Source of the DNA: Gammaproteobacteria bacterium
GTDB taxonomy: Bacteria > Pseudomonadota > Gammaproteobacteria > Enterobacterales > Psychrobiaceae
Reading direction: 5' to 3'
DNA: 64,000 nucleotides
NCBI GenBank assembly: GCA_013214945.1
Contig: JABSRT010000018.1
Span: 1-64,000 of the forward strand
The position numbers and the translations under genes are program-made. Under the pieces are notes generated by a model. It was not told where the DNA came from, did no database searches, and was given only the letters and a program-made list of their open reading frames with translations. Each line of letters opens with the position of its first letter. The stretch's first letter is position 1. Of this stretch, positions 56,014 through 64,000 are shown piece by piece.

Positions 56014-56956
56014 CAAAGTAACCGGATTAATCGATGATGAAAGCTCTGACGAAAGTACTAATAAAAGTACTATCAAAAGTGCTATCAAAAGCACTAATGA
56101 AAATACTAATGAAAATATAGCCCATCAGCATTATGAGGTGATAAGCCGAGCAATTGCCTATATCCGCGGACATGTTCAAGACCAGCCAAGTTTACAACAG
56201 ATTGCAGAGGCCGTTCATTTAAGTGAATTTCATTTACAGCGGGTATTTGCTAGTTGGGCTGGCATTTCACCGAAACGTTTTTTACAGTTTGTAACTAAAG
56301 AGCGGGCACTGGCTCAGCTGGCACAGTCGCAAGACTTACTTAATGTCGCGTTAGAGTCGGGGTTGTCAGGTACTGGTCGACTGCATGATTTACTGGTTAC
56401 CTGTGAAGCGATGACCCCAGGGCAAATAAAAACGCTCGGCAAAGACTTAACAATTTCGTATGGCCGGGCAATGACGCCCTTTGGCGCAGCTATTTTTGCG
56501 TGGACCGGGCGCGGGTTGTGTCATCTTGAATTTCTTGACCATGATAGCGAGCGCGATTATCAAATTGAGGTCGAGCAATTAAGATTGTCGTGGCCATACG
56601 CCTCGCTCAAAGCCGATGCTAAACAGGCGAACGAATTAGCCGCGACAATTTTTAATGCGCCGTTAACCCCTGGCAAAATCCATTTGGTGGTTAAAGGCAC
56701 TAATTTTCAACTTAAAGTGTGGCAAGCCTTGCTTAAAACCAGTGGCGATCAGTTAGTATCCTACGGTCAATTAGCCAATATGGCGGGATCACCTAAGGCC
56801 CAGCGGGCGGTTGGCAGTGCATTGGCAGCCAATAACATTGCTTTATTAATCCCTTGTCATCGGGTAATTCGCGGCAACGGTGAACTGGGTAATTATCGCT
56901 GGGGTGAAAATAGAAAACTGGCCATTCAGCTGTGGCAACACAGTAATGCCATTTAA
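56006..56956 (+). CDS. AraC-type HTH plus methylated-DNA-cysteine methyltransferase (Ada-like fusion)
   Basis: A 316-residue fusion. Residues 1-40 are a Ser/Thr/Asn/Lys linker built from a 4-residue repeat. An AraC-type helix-turn-helix follows (about 45-145; PSLQQIAEAVHLSEFHLQRV), then a connector and the MGMT domain (about 225-316). The acceptor Cys is in ALLIPCHRVIRGNGELGNYR. The Ada N-terminal zinc domain for phosphotriester repair is absent, as in many bacterial Ada-like proteins. It should remove O6-alkylguanine damage and may regulate genes. It overlaps the EamA gene by 8 bp. Confidence 0.9.
   Translation: MNSKVTGLIDDESSDESTNKSTIKSAIKSTNENTNENIAHQHYEVISRAIAYIRGHVQDQPSLQQIAEAVHLSEFHLQRVFASWAGISPKRFLQFVTKERALAQLAQSQDLLNVALESGLSGTGRLHDLLVTCEAMTPGQIKTLGKDLTISYGRAMTPFGAAIFAWTGRGLCHLEFLDHDSERDYQIEVEQLRLSWPYASLKADAKQANELAATIFNAPLTPGKIHLVVKGTNFQLKVWQALLKTSGDQLVSYGQLANMAGSPKAQRAVGSALAANNIALLIPCHRVIRGNGELGNYRWGENRKLAIQLWQHSNAI
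56039..56122 (+). repeat. In-frame 12-bp minisatellite in the Ada-like gene
   Basis: Seven consecutive 12-bp units related to AAAAGTACTAAT (GAAAGCTCTGAC, GAAAGTACTAAT, AAAAGTACTATC, AAAAGTGCTATC, AAAAGCACTAAT, GAAAATACTAAT, GAAAATATAGCC) encode ESSD-ESTN-KSTI-KSAI-KSTN-ENTN-ENIA. Copy changes stay in frame because 12 is a multiple of three. Confidence 0.92.
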
Positions 56957-56970
56957 GAAGTATTTAATAA

Positions 56971-58280
56971 GGGACAGCCATAACTAAATCGTTGATATAA
57001 AGCATTGGCTAAGCTTATAGGTATGACTATTGAAGTATCAAAAATACTCATCTCAGATGTGAGCTAACGATATATTCACTAAATTTTCAGAGTTGGCTTC
57101 ATTTATTAACACCCGATTGAATTTTGGACAAAGCGGTGCCGGAGATAACTATTACCTATTTGGTATTATGATTATTAATCGATTAACAGGGGTGCTTACA
57201 CCAACTCTTACCGTGACTATGGGCAAAGTCGCGTAAATGTTCATTCGTGCCAGCAAAGCTGCCATATTGCCGCCTAAAATGTTTAACAGCTGTTAGCCAG
57301 TCATCTTCAGCAATACCTAGTGTTGTTAGTATTTTGGGCTCATCTGAATCAATATAGCTGGTTTTGTTAGGGTCTACATGACGGCCACTCCAATCAACCA
57401 ATTCAAAATAATCGCTATAGCTAAATGGAATAACTTTTGTATTATTAGTACCAGCGAATGGCAGCAGGGTCTTTGGTTGCTCGGCTACAGAGGTATCCGG
57501 ATTGGTAGTGGCGTCTTGTTTCTGATGGGATTTATATTGGACAATACGTTTTTGAATCGAGGTGAAATTACTTTCAGATACGTTGGATGCTACGCCTGCT
57601 CGAATAGGATTTAAATCAACATAAGCCATACAGCTAAGCAGAGCTATATCATCAAGTAACGCCTGAGATTTAAAACGGCCTTCCCAAAAACGCCCGGTAC
57701 ATTTATCTTCTTTATTTGCTTGTCGCGCAATATGTTCATTCAAACATTTCATGTACCAAGATATGTCGTAAAGCCTTGCCCGCCATAGCTCAACGAGTTT
57801 TTCTACCGCGATAAAATGAGCAGGGCTTATTGTATCTTCGGTTAGGTACTGGTCGACTAATAAATGGCCATTAAACAAACGGTACCAACGCTCGATAACT
57901 TCATCCATTGACCAGATATCTGCTGCCACCTTATCGACGTGAAGTACCAGATGATAATGATTGCTCATCACCGCATAAGCGGCAATGTTAACTGAAAAAA
58001 CATCAGACAAAGTGGTGAATCTATCGACTAGCCACTGTCTGCGGTGGTCAAAGTTTTTACCGCTAACGTCATCATCACCACACAAATAACTGCGTCGAAC
58101 ACAACGGTTGATAACGTGATAAAAACTGGTTGCGGTTAAATCAATTTGAGAATGTCTTGCGCGGGTCATGTTTCACCTCAGCTAGTCGACTGTAACACCG
58201 AGAGTATAGGACACGGATGGTGTAAACTCTCACAAATTAGCTAGGTTACTGTAAAATCAATAATATAGTTATGGGTGTCC
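56971..58280 (-). mobile_element. REP-associated Y1 transposase unit with terminal inverted repeats
   Basis: The left end (56971-56986, GGGACAGCCATAACTA) and right end (58265-58280, TAGTTATGGGTGTCCC) are inverted copies with 15 of 16 matches; the similarity runs on to about 26 bp (22 matches). Between them lies one Y1 transposase gene. The unit sits between the Ada-like gene (stop at 56956) and the methyltransferase gene. The ends share the core GGGACAC(C/T)CAT with the four hairpins listed elsewhere. Boundaries are inferred from the repeats. Confidence 0.7.
57183..58169 (-). CDS. REP-associated tyrosine transposase (Y1/IS200-like, RAYT)
   Basis: A 328-residue HUH single-strand nuclease of the RAYT group. 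The start TRARHSQIDLTATSFYHVIN and RCVRRSYLCG, the HUH motif in AYAVMSNHYHLVLHV (about residue 75) and AYVDLNPIRAGV, the conserved helix with the tyrosine, are all intact. The gene appears full length with no frameshift, so it may be active. RAYTs act on palindromic REP sequences; hairpins with matching arm sequences occur elsewhere in this window. Confidence 0.87.
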   Translation of the reverse strand: MTRARHSQIDLTATSFYHVINRCVRRSYLCGDDDVSGKNFDHRRQWLVDRFTTLSDVFSVNIAAYAVMSNHYHLVLHVDKVAADIWSMDEVIERWYRLFNGHLLVDQYLTEDTISPAHFIAVEKLVELWRARLYDISWYMKCLNEHIARQANKEDKCTGRFWEGRFKSQALLDDIALLSCMAYVDLNPIRAGVASNVSESNFTSIQKRIVQYKSHQKQDATTNPDTSVAEQPKTLLPFAGTNNTKVIPFSYSDYFELVDWSGRHVDPNKTSYIDSDEPKILTTLGIAEDDWLTAVKHFRRQYGSFAGTNEHLRDFAHSHGKSWCKHPC

Positions 58281-58347
58281 CAAGTTAAGGTCCCATGTTA
58301 ATGTTATTCTACTGCTTGATGGTAATTAATAAGTTAAAGGATACATA

Positions 58348-58980
58348 ATGGACGTAGATTTTTGGCACCAAAAGTGGAGACTTAACCAAATAGCTTTTCA
58401 TATGCACAAAGCTAATCCGATGTTGGTGCAGTATTTTAGTCGGCTAAATTTGGTGGCTGGTAATCGAGTATTTGTGCCATTGTGTGGCAAAACACTCGAT
58501 ATTGGTTGGTTGTTGGCTCAAGGTTACCAAGTAGTCGGGGCCGAATTAAGCCAAAGTGCCATTGAACAGTTATTTGTTGATCTGGATGTTACTCCAACAA
58601 TTACTGCTGTTGGTGAACTCAAACGTTATAGCGGCACTAACATCGATATTTTTGTGGGTAATATCTTTGCATTGACCGCTGATATTTTAGGGCGGGTTGA
58701 TGCGGTTTATGATCGCGCCGCGCTGGTGGCATTGCCAAAAGAAATGCGTAATAACTACGTTAGTCAAATCCTTGAAATTACCAAGACCGCGCCGCAATTG
58801 TTGCTAACTTTTGAGTATGATCAATCTTTGCTGAGCGGTCCGCCATTTTCATTATCAAAAAATGAAGTAGCTCAGCAATATCAAGCATCTTATACCTTGT
58901 CAGAACTGGTTTCGTTTAATATCGCTGGTGGTTTAAAGGGTAAATGTCCAGCGCTGGAAACGGTCTGGTTGCTGCAATAG
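58348..58980 (+). CDS. tpm: Thiopurine S-methyltransferase
   Basis: A 210-residue SAM-dependent methyltransferase. MDVDFWHQKWRLNQIAFHMH is the typical start; RVFVPLCGKTLDIGWLLAQG is the SAM motif I variant of the TPMT family, then VVGAELSQSAIEQLF and DAVYDRAALVALPKEMRNNY. Bacterial Tpm acts on thiol, selenium or tellurium compounds in the cytosol. AAAGGA lies 7 bp before the ATG. Single-gene unit just right of the transposase. Confidence 0.92.
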   Translation: MDVDFWHQKWRLNQIAFHMHKANPMLVQYFSRLNLVAGNRVFVPLCGKTLDIGWLLAQGYQVVGAELSQSAIEQLFVDLDVTPTITAVGELKRYSGTNIDIFVGNIFALTADILGRVDAVYDRAALVALPKEMRNNYVSQILEITKTAPQLLLTFEYDQSLLSGPPFSLSKNEVAQQYQASYTLSELVSFNIAGGLKGKCPALETVWLLQ

Positions 58981-59093
58981 CTGGGCGCTCGATGTTGCTA
59001 GGTTAAATAGCTGCGGCTAATCAACTATAACAGCGCTAGTGCATGGTAAATTTGCTATCATGGATTTTTTTATGATGCCTGATAAGGTCTACT

Positions 59094-60218
59094 ATGCAAA
59101 TTAGCCACAATTTCGACGGCGGCAATATCCGTTGTATCGATGTCAGCGATGCCAGCAATATTCAATTAGAAATCCCCAAAGACAATAACTCTGATTTTTA
59201 TCAGTGGTTTTATTTTAAGTTAAGCGGTGCTAAAAATCTTGATTGCCGGTTGAATTTTGTTAATGCCGCTAATGCTGCATATGTCGATGGTTGGCCAGAC
59301 TACCAAGCCGTTGCTTCGTATGATCGCCAAACGTGGTTTCGGGTTGCTACTGATTTTGATGGTTCGGTCTTAACCATTAATCACACTCCTGAATGCGATG
59401 TGGTGTATTACGCCTACTTTGCGCCTTATCCGATGGAACGCCATCATGATCTTATTGCTAATGCACAATTGAGCGATTTGGTTGAGCATACTCATTTGGG
59501 TTACACCCTCGATGGTCAAGACATGGATTTGCTACGCGTTGGTGAGCCGGGCGCTGGTAAAAAGATTTGCTGGTTGATTGCGCGGCAACATCCGGGTGAA
59601 ACGATGGCGCAGTGGTGGATGGAAGGCATGATTAATGCGTTGCTCGATCCTGAAGACCCAATTTCGCGGGCGTTGCTCGATCAAGCGGTGTTTTATGTGG
59701 TACCAAACATGAATCCTGATGGTAGTCGTCGTGGTAATTTACGTACTAATGCGGCCGGCGCCAATTTAAACCGCGAATGGCAAAACCCGAGCATGGAATA
59801 TAGCCCTGAAGTATTTTTAGTTCGCCAGAAAATGCAACAAACTGGGTTAGATTTTTGTCTTGATGTGCATGGCGATGAAGCCTTGCCTTATAACTTTATT
59901 GCTGGAGCCGAAGGCATACCAAGTTGGAATGAACAGCGCCAAGCTGAACTAGACCATTACCAACAAGCGTTAGTTAATGCCAGCCCTGATTTTCAAACTG
60001 ACATTGGTTATGAAAAAGATCTACCGGGTCAGGCATTAATGACAGTTGGTACTAATTATATTGCTGAACACTTCAATTGTTTGGCGATGACGCTGGAAAT
60101 GCCCTTTAAAGATACCGTTGATACCCCAGATGAAGAGATGGGTTGGTCGCCTGAACGTTCGCGTAAATTAGGTGTAGCCAGTCTTAATGCGCTTTATCAA
60201 ACCTTAGCAAAATTGTAA
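59094..60218 (+). CDS. M14 zinc carboxypeptidase, cytosolic CPD6-like
   Basis: A 374-residue protein with an N-terminal beta domain (about 1-125, the pepdidase_M14_N type) and an M14 carboxypeptidase domain. Zinc ligands are in ARQHPGETMAQWW (His, Glu) and LDVHGDEALPYNF (His); substrate residues in NMNPDGSRRGNLRTNAAGAN and the catalytic Glu in LTLEMPFKDT. No signal peptide is visible, so it is probably cytosolic like the CCP-type M14D group, which trim C-terminal residues from proteins or peptides. Natural substrate unknown. Confidence 0.9.
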   Translation: MQISHNFDGGNIRCIDVSDASNIQLEIPKDNNSDFYQWFYFKLSGAKNLDCRLNFVNAANAAYVDGWPDYQAVASYDRQTWFRVATDFDGSVLTINHTPECDVVYYAYFAPYPMERHHDLIANAQLSDLVEHTHLGYTLDGQDMDLLRVGEPGAGKKICWLIARQHPGETMAQWWMEGMINALLDPEDPISRALLDQAVFYVVPNMNPDGSRRGNLRTNAAGANLNREWQNPSMEYSPEVFLVRQKMQQTGLDFCLDVHGDEALPYNFIAGAEGIPSWNEQRQAELDHYQQALVNASPDFQTDIGYEKDLPGQALMTVGTNYIAEHFNCLAMTLEMPFKDTVDTPDEEMGWSPERSRKLGVASLNALYQTLAKL

Positions 60219-60234
60219 TAAGTTGATAATATCT

Positions 60235-60258
60235 GATGACAGAGCAAACTCTGTCATC
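60235..60258. terminator. Hairpin between convergent genes
   Basis: GATGACAGAG (60235-60244) pairs with CTCTGTCATC (60249-60258) around CAAA. It lies between the carboxypeptidase and the GGDEF-EAL gene; only a weak T run follows. Confidence 0.75.
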
Positions 60259-60264
60259 GGGTTA

Positions 60265-62604
60265 TTAAGCTTCATCACGACCATTGAGGATAAATTGCAG
60301 CTCAAAGTCGGCGCAGGTCAAAGGTTTAGCGACATGGAATCCTTGACCAAATTCACAGCCCATCTCTTGCAATAACATCAATTGCTGTTTATTTTCGATG
60401 CCTTCGGCAACCACCCGTGTACCGAGCTTTTTTGCCATAGTTACTATGGTATCGCATAACACAAAATCATCATTTTCACTGGTCATGCTATGAACAAACT
60501 GACGGTCTATTTTTAGATAATCGATGTTAAATTTCTTAATATAGGCTAGCGAGGAATACCCCGTACCAAAATCATCGATAGCAATTTCAATGCCCAGTGT
60601 GCGTAAATTATTGAGGATATCAATAATATCGGCTTGGGAATCCATCAGAATGTTTTCGGTGATCTCAATAATAATACTTGAATGGTCAACGCCCGGCTCG
60701 GTCAGTACGTCAAGCCAGCGCTGAGCGGGCTTAGTATTATTATATTGAACCGGCGAGGTATTAACGCTGATTTGAAACGAGTGGCCAAGCTGTTTTTTCC
60801 AGTGTGCTGCCTGACTCAGCGCCTGATTGATTACCCATTCACCGATCGGAATAATTAATCCCGTTTCTTCAGCCAAGCCAATAAACTCGTCGGGGTTAAC
60901 TAAACCACGTTGTGGATGAAACCAACGGATCAGTGCTTCGGCTTTGTTAATTTGTCCGCTATGAAGATCGATAATCGGTTGATAATATAGAACGAATTCG
61001 TCGTTAGCCAATGCTTGGTGTAAGTCATTGATTAAAGACATTCGAGCACGCGACGCTTTTAGCATATTATACGTAAAGAAATGGTAGCAATCGCGGCCGA
61101 GTCCTTTGGCATGGTACATTGCCTGATCGGAATTTTTCATTAAGCATTCGATATTATCGGCATCATTAGGGTACAAACTAATGCCGATGCTCGCTGAAAT
61201 ATGGACGATGTCCTGACCTAACGAAAAAGGTAAGGTCAATTGCACCATGATCTGCTGGGCCACACGTTCAATTTCGGCGCAGTTGTTAAGCTCGGCTAAA
61301 ATGACGATAAATTCATCGCCACCAAATCGCGCCACCGTGTCGACCGGCCGGACACTGAGTTGGATCCTTTTTGCGCTTTCAATTAACAGGGCGTCGCCTT
61401 CAGCATGACCTAGGGTGTCATTAACCTCTTTAAAACGGTCGAGATCGATAAACATCACCGCAACCTGTTGCTGAGATCGTTTGGCATTAACCATAGCCGT
61501 CGCAAGATGCTCACGGCACAATTGTCTATTTGGTAAGCCAGTTAAGGCGTCGTAGTTGGCCTGATGCCAAATCAGCTTGTTGGCTTGGTCTCGCTCAATG
61601 GCAATGCTGGCCAAATGGGCCGATTGCTCGATTAATCGAAACTCAAGTTCACTGGGAACGGTAATTTTTTGATGGTAAATCGCAAAAGTGCCAAGCACGT
61701 CACCATGGACGCTAAGAATAGGTTGCGACCAACAAGCACCAAGATTTGCTCGTTTGGTCAACGGGGTAGCGCCGACCCAGTAGGGGTGGCTAGCAATGTC
61801 GCTAACGACAAACCGCTGCGCTCGAAAAGCCGCCGTACCGCAAGAACCAACATTGTCGCCAATCGCTAAGCCGTCAACGGCATCATTGTAGAAATCGGGC
61901 AAGGATGGAGCAATGCCATTGCAAAAGTGGGTTTTTTGTTGATTTAGTTGCAAGATGCTGCAGAGCATTTTCGGAAATTCTTGTTCAACCCCGGTAATGA
62001 TTGAGCGCAACACTGTCATTATCGGTTTACCCTGAGCAACTAACTCTAAGGTATGATTTCTTAACTTGCTTAATTGATTGTTACTGCGTAGTTGCTGCGA
62101 CATTTGGGCTAACTGCTGTGAGTCAATCGCATCATTTGAAATTTTTGGCGCAAGCAGCGTCGTTAGCGTACTGGCCAGATCAATTAAACTATCAATCTCT
62201 GCGGCAGTGAGTTCGCGTGGCTGTTGGTCTGAAATCGACAAACAACCAATGCATTCTCCGTGACTGTTATGCAAAGGTACAGCGGCGAAAAAGCGGATGT
62301 TAGGGCGTTCGACAACGGAGGTTAACTTGATTGCGATAGGATCGCTAATCGTATCGTTTATAATCAAGGGCGCGTCAGTTTGCTTGGTATATTCAATAAA
62401 AGTACTAAGCGATGCTGGCAGATCTTGTGCTAAATGTGGCATAGACATGAAACGCTGGGCCTGCTCATCACCTAAGAAAAGGGTTACCTGCGAGGCATTT
62501 AAACATGCGTTGGTAATACGTAAGATCCGTTCGATTGACTCGGACTTAATTAACTCATCACTAACACTAGACTTGTGGCAATGTGCGGCAATAGTAGCGC
62601 TCAA
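60265..62604 (-). CDS. GAF-GAF-GGDEF-EAL cyclic-di-GMP enzyme
   Basis: A 779-residue cytosolic signalling protein without membrane segments. Two GAF domains (about 25-160 and 190-345), a diguanylate cyclase domain (about 360-515) with intact RFGGDEF, and an EAL phosphodiesterase domain (about 530-775) with EALIRW, NILMDSQAD and DDFGTGYSSLAY follow in order. The RPVD motif five residues before GGDEF fits the inhibitory I-site. Both catalytic sites look intact, so it could make or break c-di-GMP according to the GAF signal. Single-gene unit. Confidence 0.93.
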   Translation of the reverse strand: MSATIAAHCHKSSVSDELIKSESIERILRITNACLNASQVTLFLGDEQAQRFMSMPHLAQDLPASLSTFIEYTKQTDAPLIINDTISDPIAIKLTSVVERPNIRFFAAVPLHNSHGECIGCLSISDQQPRELTAAEIDSLIDLASTLTTLLAPKISNDAIDSQQLAQMSQQLRSNNQLSKLRNHTLELVAQGKPIMTVLRSIITGVEQEFPKMLCSILQLNQQKTHFCNGIAPSLPDFYNDAVDGLAIGDNVGSCGTAAFRAQRFVVSDIASHPYWVGATPLTKRANLGACWSQPILSVHGDVLGTFAIYHQKITVPSELEFRLIEQSAHLASIAIERDQANKLIWHQANYDALTGLPNRQLCREHLATAMVNAKRSQQQVAVMFIDLDRFKEVNDTLGHAEGDALLIESAKRIQLSVRPVDTVARFGGDEFIVILAELNNCAEIERVAQQIMVQLTLPFSLGQDIVHISASIGISLYPNDADNIECLMKNSDQAMYHAKGLGRDCYHFFTYNMLKASRARMSLINDLHQALANDEFVLYYQPIIDLHSGQINKAEALIRWFHPQRGLVNPDEFIGLAEETGLIIPIGEWVINQALSQAAHWKKQLGHSFQISVNTSPVQYNNTKPAQRWLDVLTEPGVDHSSIIIEITENILMDSQADIIDILNNLRTLGIEIAIDDFGTGYSSLAYIKKFNIDYLKIDRQFVHSMTSENDDFVLCDTIVTMAKKLGTRVVAEGIENKQQLMLLQEMGCEFGQGFHVAKPLTCADFELQFILNGRDEA

Positions 62605-62962
62605 AATAATTCCTTGGTATTGAATCTGATCATAAATACTCTAATACTAAACGGTCGTTATTTGAGTAAAACTAGCACTAATGGCTTATATTTTCAATGT
62701 CAGATTAGTTAAGCGCAGTCTAGATGGTGATATTCGTGGCGTTGTAATCGAGAAATTCAACTTGCATAACAGCTAACAGATATTCAAACGATTATCATGG
62801 CACAATAGATGTTAGGTGTGTCAGCTCCCACTAAATGACTGAATCTGTGGTGGCATTTAGTGGCTTATTAATAGAAAAATTATTCGAATACTGAGTGTGA
62901 GCAAGATTATTACCATCGCTATCAGTAAATATGTTCGGTCGTTATTTTTCAGTTGTTCAAAC
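62605..62962. other. Intergenic stretch
   Basis: This 358-bp gap precedes the GGDEF-EAL gene and should hold its promoter. A 62-codon frame at 62857-63045 (minus) encodes one hydrophobic helix near its end but overlaps the next gene and has no binding site; it is not called. Confidence 0.45.
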
Positions 62963-63391
62963 CTAAGTCGATGATGATTCAATAGATATTTTTGGGACAT
63001 AGACAAAGCTGTATTCCTGATCCTGACACAAGTCGATTTGATCAAGCACGAAGGTCGGTTTTTCCATCACACTTTGCTCTAGGTAGTACTGGTAATCACT
63101 GTTTTTACCATTGCAAAGGGCGAAATTTAACGTTAATTCGTATTTATACTTTAATTTAAGGTGCGATTGAGAGAACTTAATATAATGGCTAAGCACGAAG
63201 TAAAAATATTTGTAACTGAGTGTGATGATCAGAATGATCCCGACCATGATTAGCCAATAATCGACGTTGTGCCTAAAACTAATCGATTTCACTAAGATTA
63301 GATCAATGTTTAATAAGGTCAAAACCGCGATTAAGCCGCCGAAGTGATATTTTAGCTAAAATGAATGAGCATCAGCCGCCGTATCTTTCAT
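62963..63391 (-). pseudogene. Small two-helix membrane protein, probably interrupted by an amber stop
   Basis: From 63322 a TTG-started frame gives 119 residues with two hydrophobic helices (about 1-14 and YWLIMVGIILIITLSYKYFY) and a polar C-terminal domain (LKLKYKYELTLNF...FVYVPKISIESSST). Upstream in the same frame lies ATG at 63391, encoding MKDTAADAHSF, then TAG, then LKYHFGGLIAVLTLLN. Reading TAG as a mutated TGG would restore a 142-residue protein with a normal ATG and a complete first helix. No family is recognised. It may instead be a real gene using TTG. Confidence 0.4.
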
Positions 63392-63695
63392 GGTTTGGGT
63401 TAAACACTCTAACTGTTTTCTATTACGTCCATTTATTTTGTCTCTAAATCACGACTGGCAAGGTCAACAGCAGGGGAGAATGCTTTTACCATAGTCTAAT
63501 TTTTAACGTGCAAGACACATTTATCTGGTGAGGTAATATCTGGTGGCTAAAGTTAGAAAAGAAGGGCAGGGGCAGAGCAAAGGGGCCAAACTCTCAGTTA
63601 CCTGACAGGTGGCACCCTAACTTTATAAGTACTCTTTTTAAACGTTATTTAAGTACTTTTTTTAATATTATTTAAGTACTTTATAAATTAGCGTC
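63392..63695. other. Intergenic stretch with AT-rich repeat
   Basis: No gene is supported in these 304 bp. The right end carries the direct repeat described at 63629-63690. Confidence 0.5.
63629..63690. repeat. AT-rich direct repeat of 23-24 bp
   Basis: GTACTCTTTTTAAACGTTAT + TTAA is followed by GTACTTTTTTTAATATTAT + TTAA and a third partial unit GTACTTTATAAATTA. It lies directly downstream of the DUF2750 gene. Confidence 0.75.
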
Positions 63696-64000
63696 TTATT
63701 TGCTTAACGCTTCAACAGTCGCTAATTCTAATGAAAATTTTGATAATTCCATTTCAACGCAATCTTGTTCTTCGTGCCAGTTAACCCCAATCATCACGCC
63801 ATCTTCGTTTAAGTCTTTTTGCCAAAACTCAAACCAGTCATTGAATGATATTTGCGCCGGCGAAAAATCTTGCCATTCGCCATTACAATGTTGCTGCGCT
63901 AGCTCTTGTGAAGACCACAGTGGCATTACATCTGTTTTCTCGAAATTAATTGAGTCGACAATTACCCAGTCTTGGGTTGATTTATCTTGCAGGCCCCAGA
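63696..64000 (-). CDS. DUF2750 family protein, N-terminal end outside window
   Basis: The frame is open from the stop at 63696 to the window end, beyond the internal ATG at 63926; the extra codons read WGLQDKSTQDWVIVDSINFE, which is the expected DUF2750 pattern, so the true start lies past 64000. MPLWSSQELAQQHCNGEWQD and the C-terminal WHEEQDCVEMELSKFSLEL complete the domain. It is a small cytosolic protein of unknown function. Confidence 0.78.
   Translation of the reverse strand, partial: WGLQDKSTQDWVIVDSINFEKTDVMPLWSSQELAQQHCNGEWQDFSPAQISFNDWFEFWQKDLNEDGVMIGVNWHEEQDCVEMELSKFSLELATVEALSK

Noticed and set aside
62857-63045. 62-codon minus-strand ORF ending in a hydrophobic helix
   Set aside because: Overlaps the end of the neighbouring membrane-protein frame, has no binding site, and a single hydrophobic stretch is common in AT-rich DNA.

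Overview
The window is a chromosomal segment of a marine gammaproteobacterium, most likely of the order Alteromonadales (Colwellia/Thalassotalea/Shewanella-like). The evidence is a set of lineage-typical genes and orders: a complete liuRABCDE leucine pathway, the sapABCDF-pspF/pspABC junction, bcp-gcvR/dapA-bamC, a fimT-pilVWXY1E minor pilin operon, a GlyGly-CTERM surface protein, and small families such as DUF3622, DUF2913, DUF3545 and the RRF-like family. Base composition is moderate to AT-rich. I see no rRNA, tRNA, CRISPR array or prophage. The genus cannot be fixed from sequence alone.

Layout. 1-3.4 kb: 3' end of a giant Calx-beta/cadherin-like surface protein. 3.8-4.8 kb: aldo/keto reductase. 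4.9-11.4 kb: type IV pilus minor pilin and tip adhesin operon (minus strand). 12.2-13.4 kb: GNAT acetyltransferase and L,D-transpeptidase. 13.5-19.1 kb: an inositol-type sugar cluster (Gfo/Idh/MocA dehydrogenase, IolH-like and IolI-like TIM barrels, a divergent periplasmic sugar-binding protein, a LacI-family regulator) with two operator-like palindromes in the divergent promoter. 19.2-22.6 kb: an AT-rich accessory patch with a cupin, a LysE exporter, a secreted cysteine-containing orphan, a membrane protein and a HEPN protein, punctuated by repeated hairpins. 23-30 kb: leucine/isovalerate catabolism under LiuR; a divergent propionyl-CoA-type synthetase follows at 30.4-32.3 kb. 32.4-35.0 kb: small conserved proteins and the parvulin PpiC. 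35.1-43.1 kb: sap peptide ABC transporter, pspF and pspABC with a sigma-54 promoter. 43.4-49.3 kb: housekeeping (cyclophilin, Bcp, GcvR, DapA, BamC, GNAT, RhlE-type helicase). 49.4-51.1 kb: a 5'-nucleotidase-family protein carrying a nine-G tract. 51.7-54.9 kb: arsR-gapdh-arsJ-DUF4202 arsenate operon. 55.1-57.0 kb: EamA permease and an AraC/MGMT fusion. 57.0-58.3 kb: a REP-associated (Y1) transposase unit with terminal inverted repeats. 58.3-62.6 kb: thiopurine methyltransferase, M14 carboxypeptidase and a GAF-GAF-GGDEF-EAL protein. 63-64 kb: a probably broken membrane protein and a partial DUF2750 gene.

How parts work together. LiuR sites sharing the 12-mer ACGTAAAGGTAA lie in front of liuR and in front of the acyl-CoA synthetase, suggesting one regulon for branched-chain acyl-CoA metabolism. 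In the ars operon the GAPDH would make 1-arseno-3-phosphoglycerate and ArsJ would export it. The Y1 transposase at 57-58 kb has ends (GGGACACCCAT / ATGGGTGTCCC) matching the arms of four roughly 45-bp hairpins at 4.8, 19.2, 20.5 and 21.4 kb, so those hairpins are plausibly its REP-like, non-autonomous relatives. The best candidates for something undescribed are the HEPN plus membrane-protein pair at 21.5-22.6 kb, the repeat-bracketed accessory patch, and the transposase/hairpin family.
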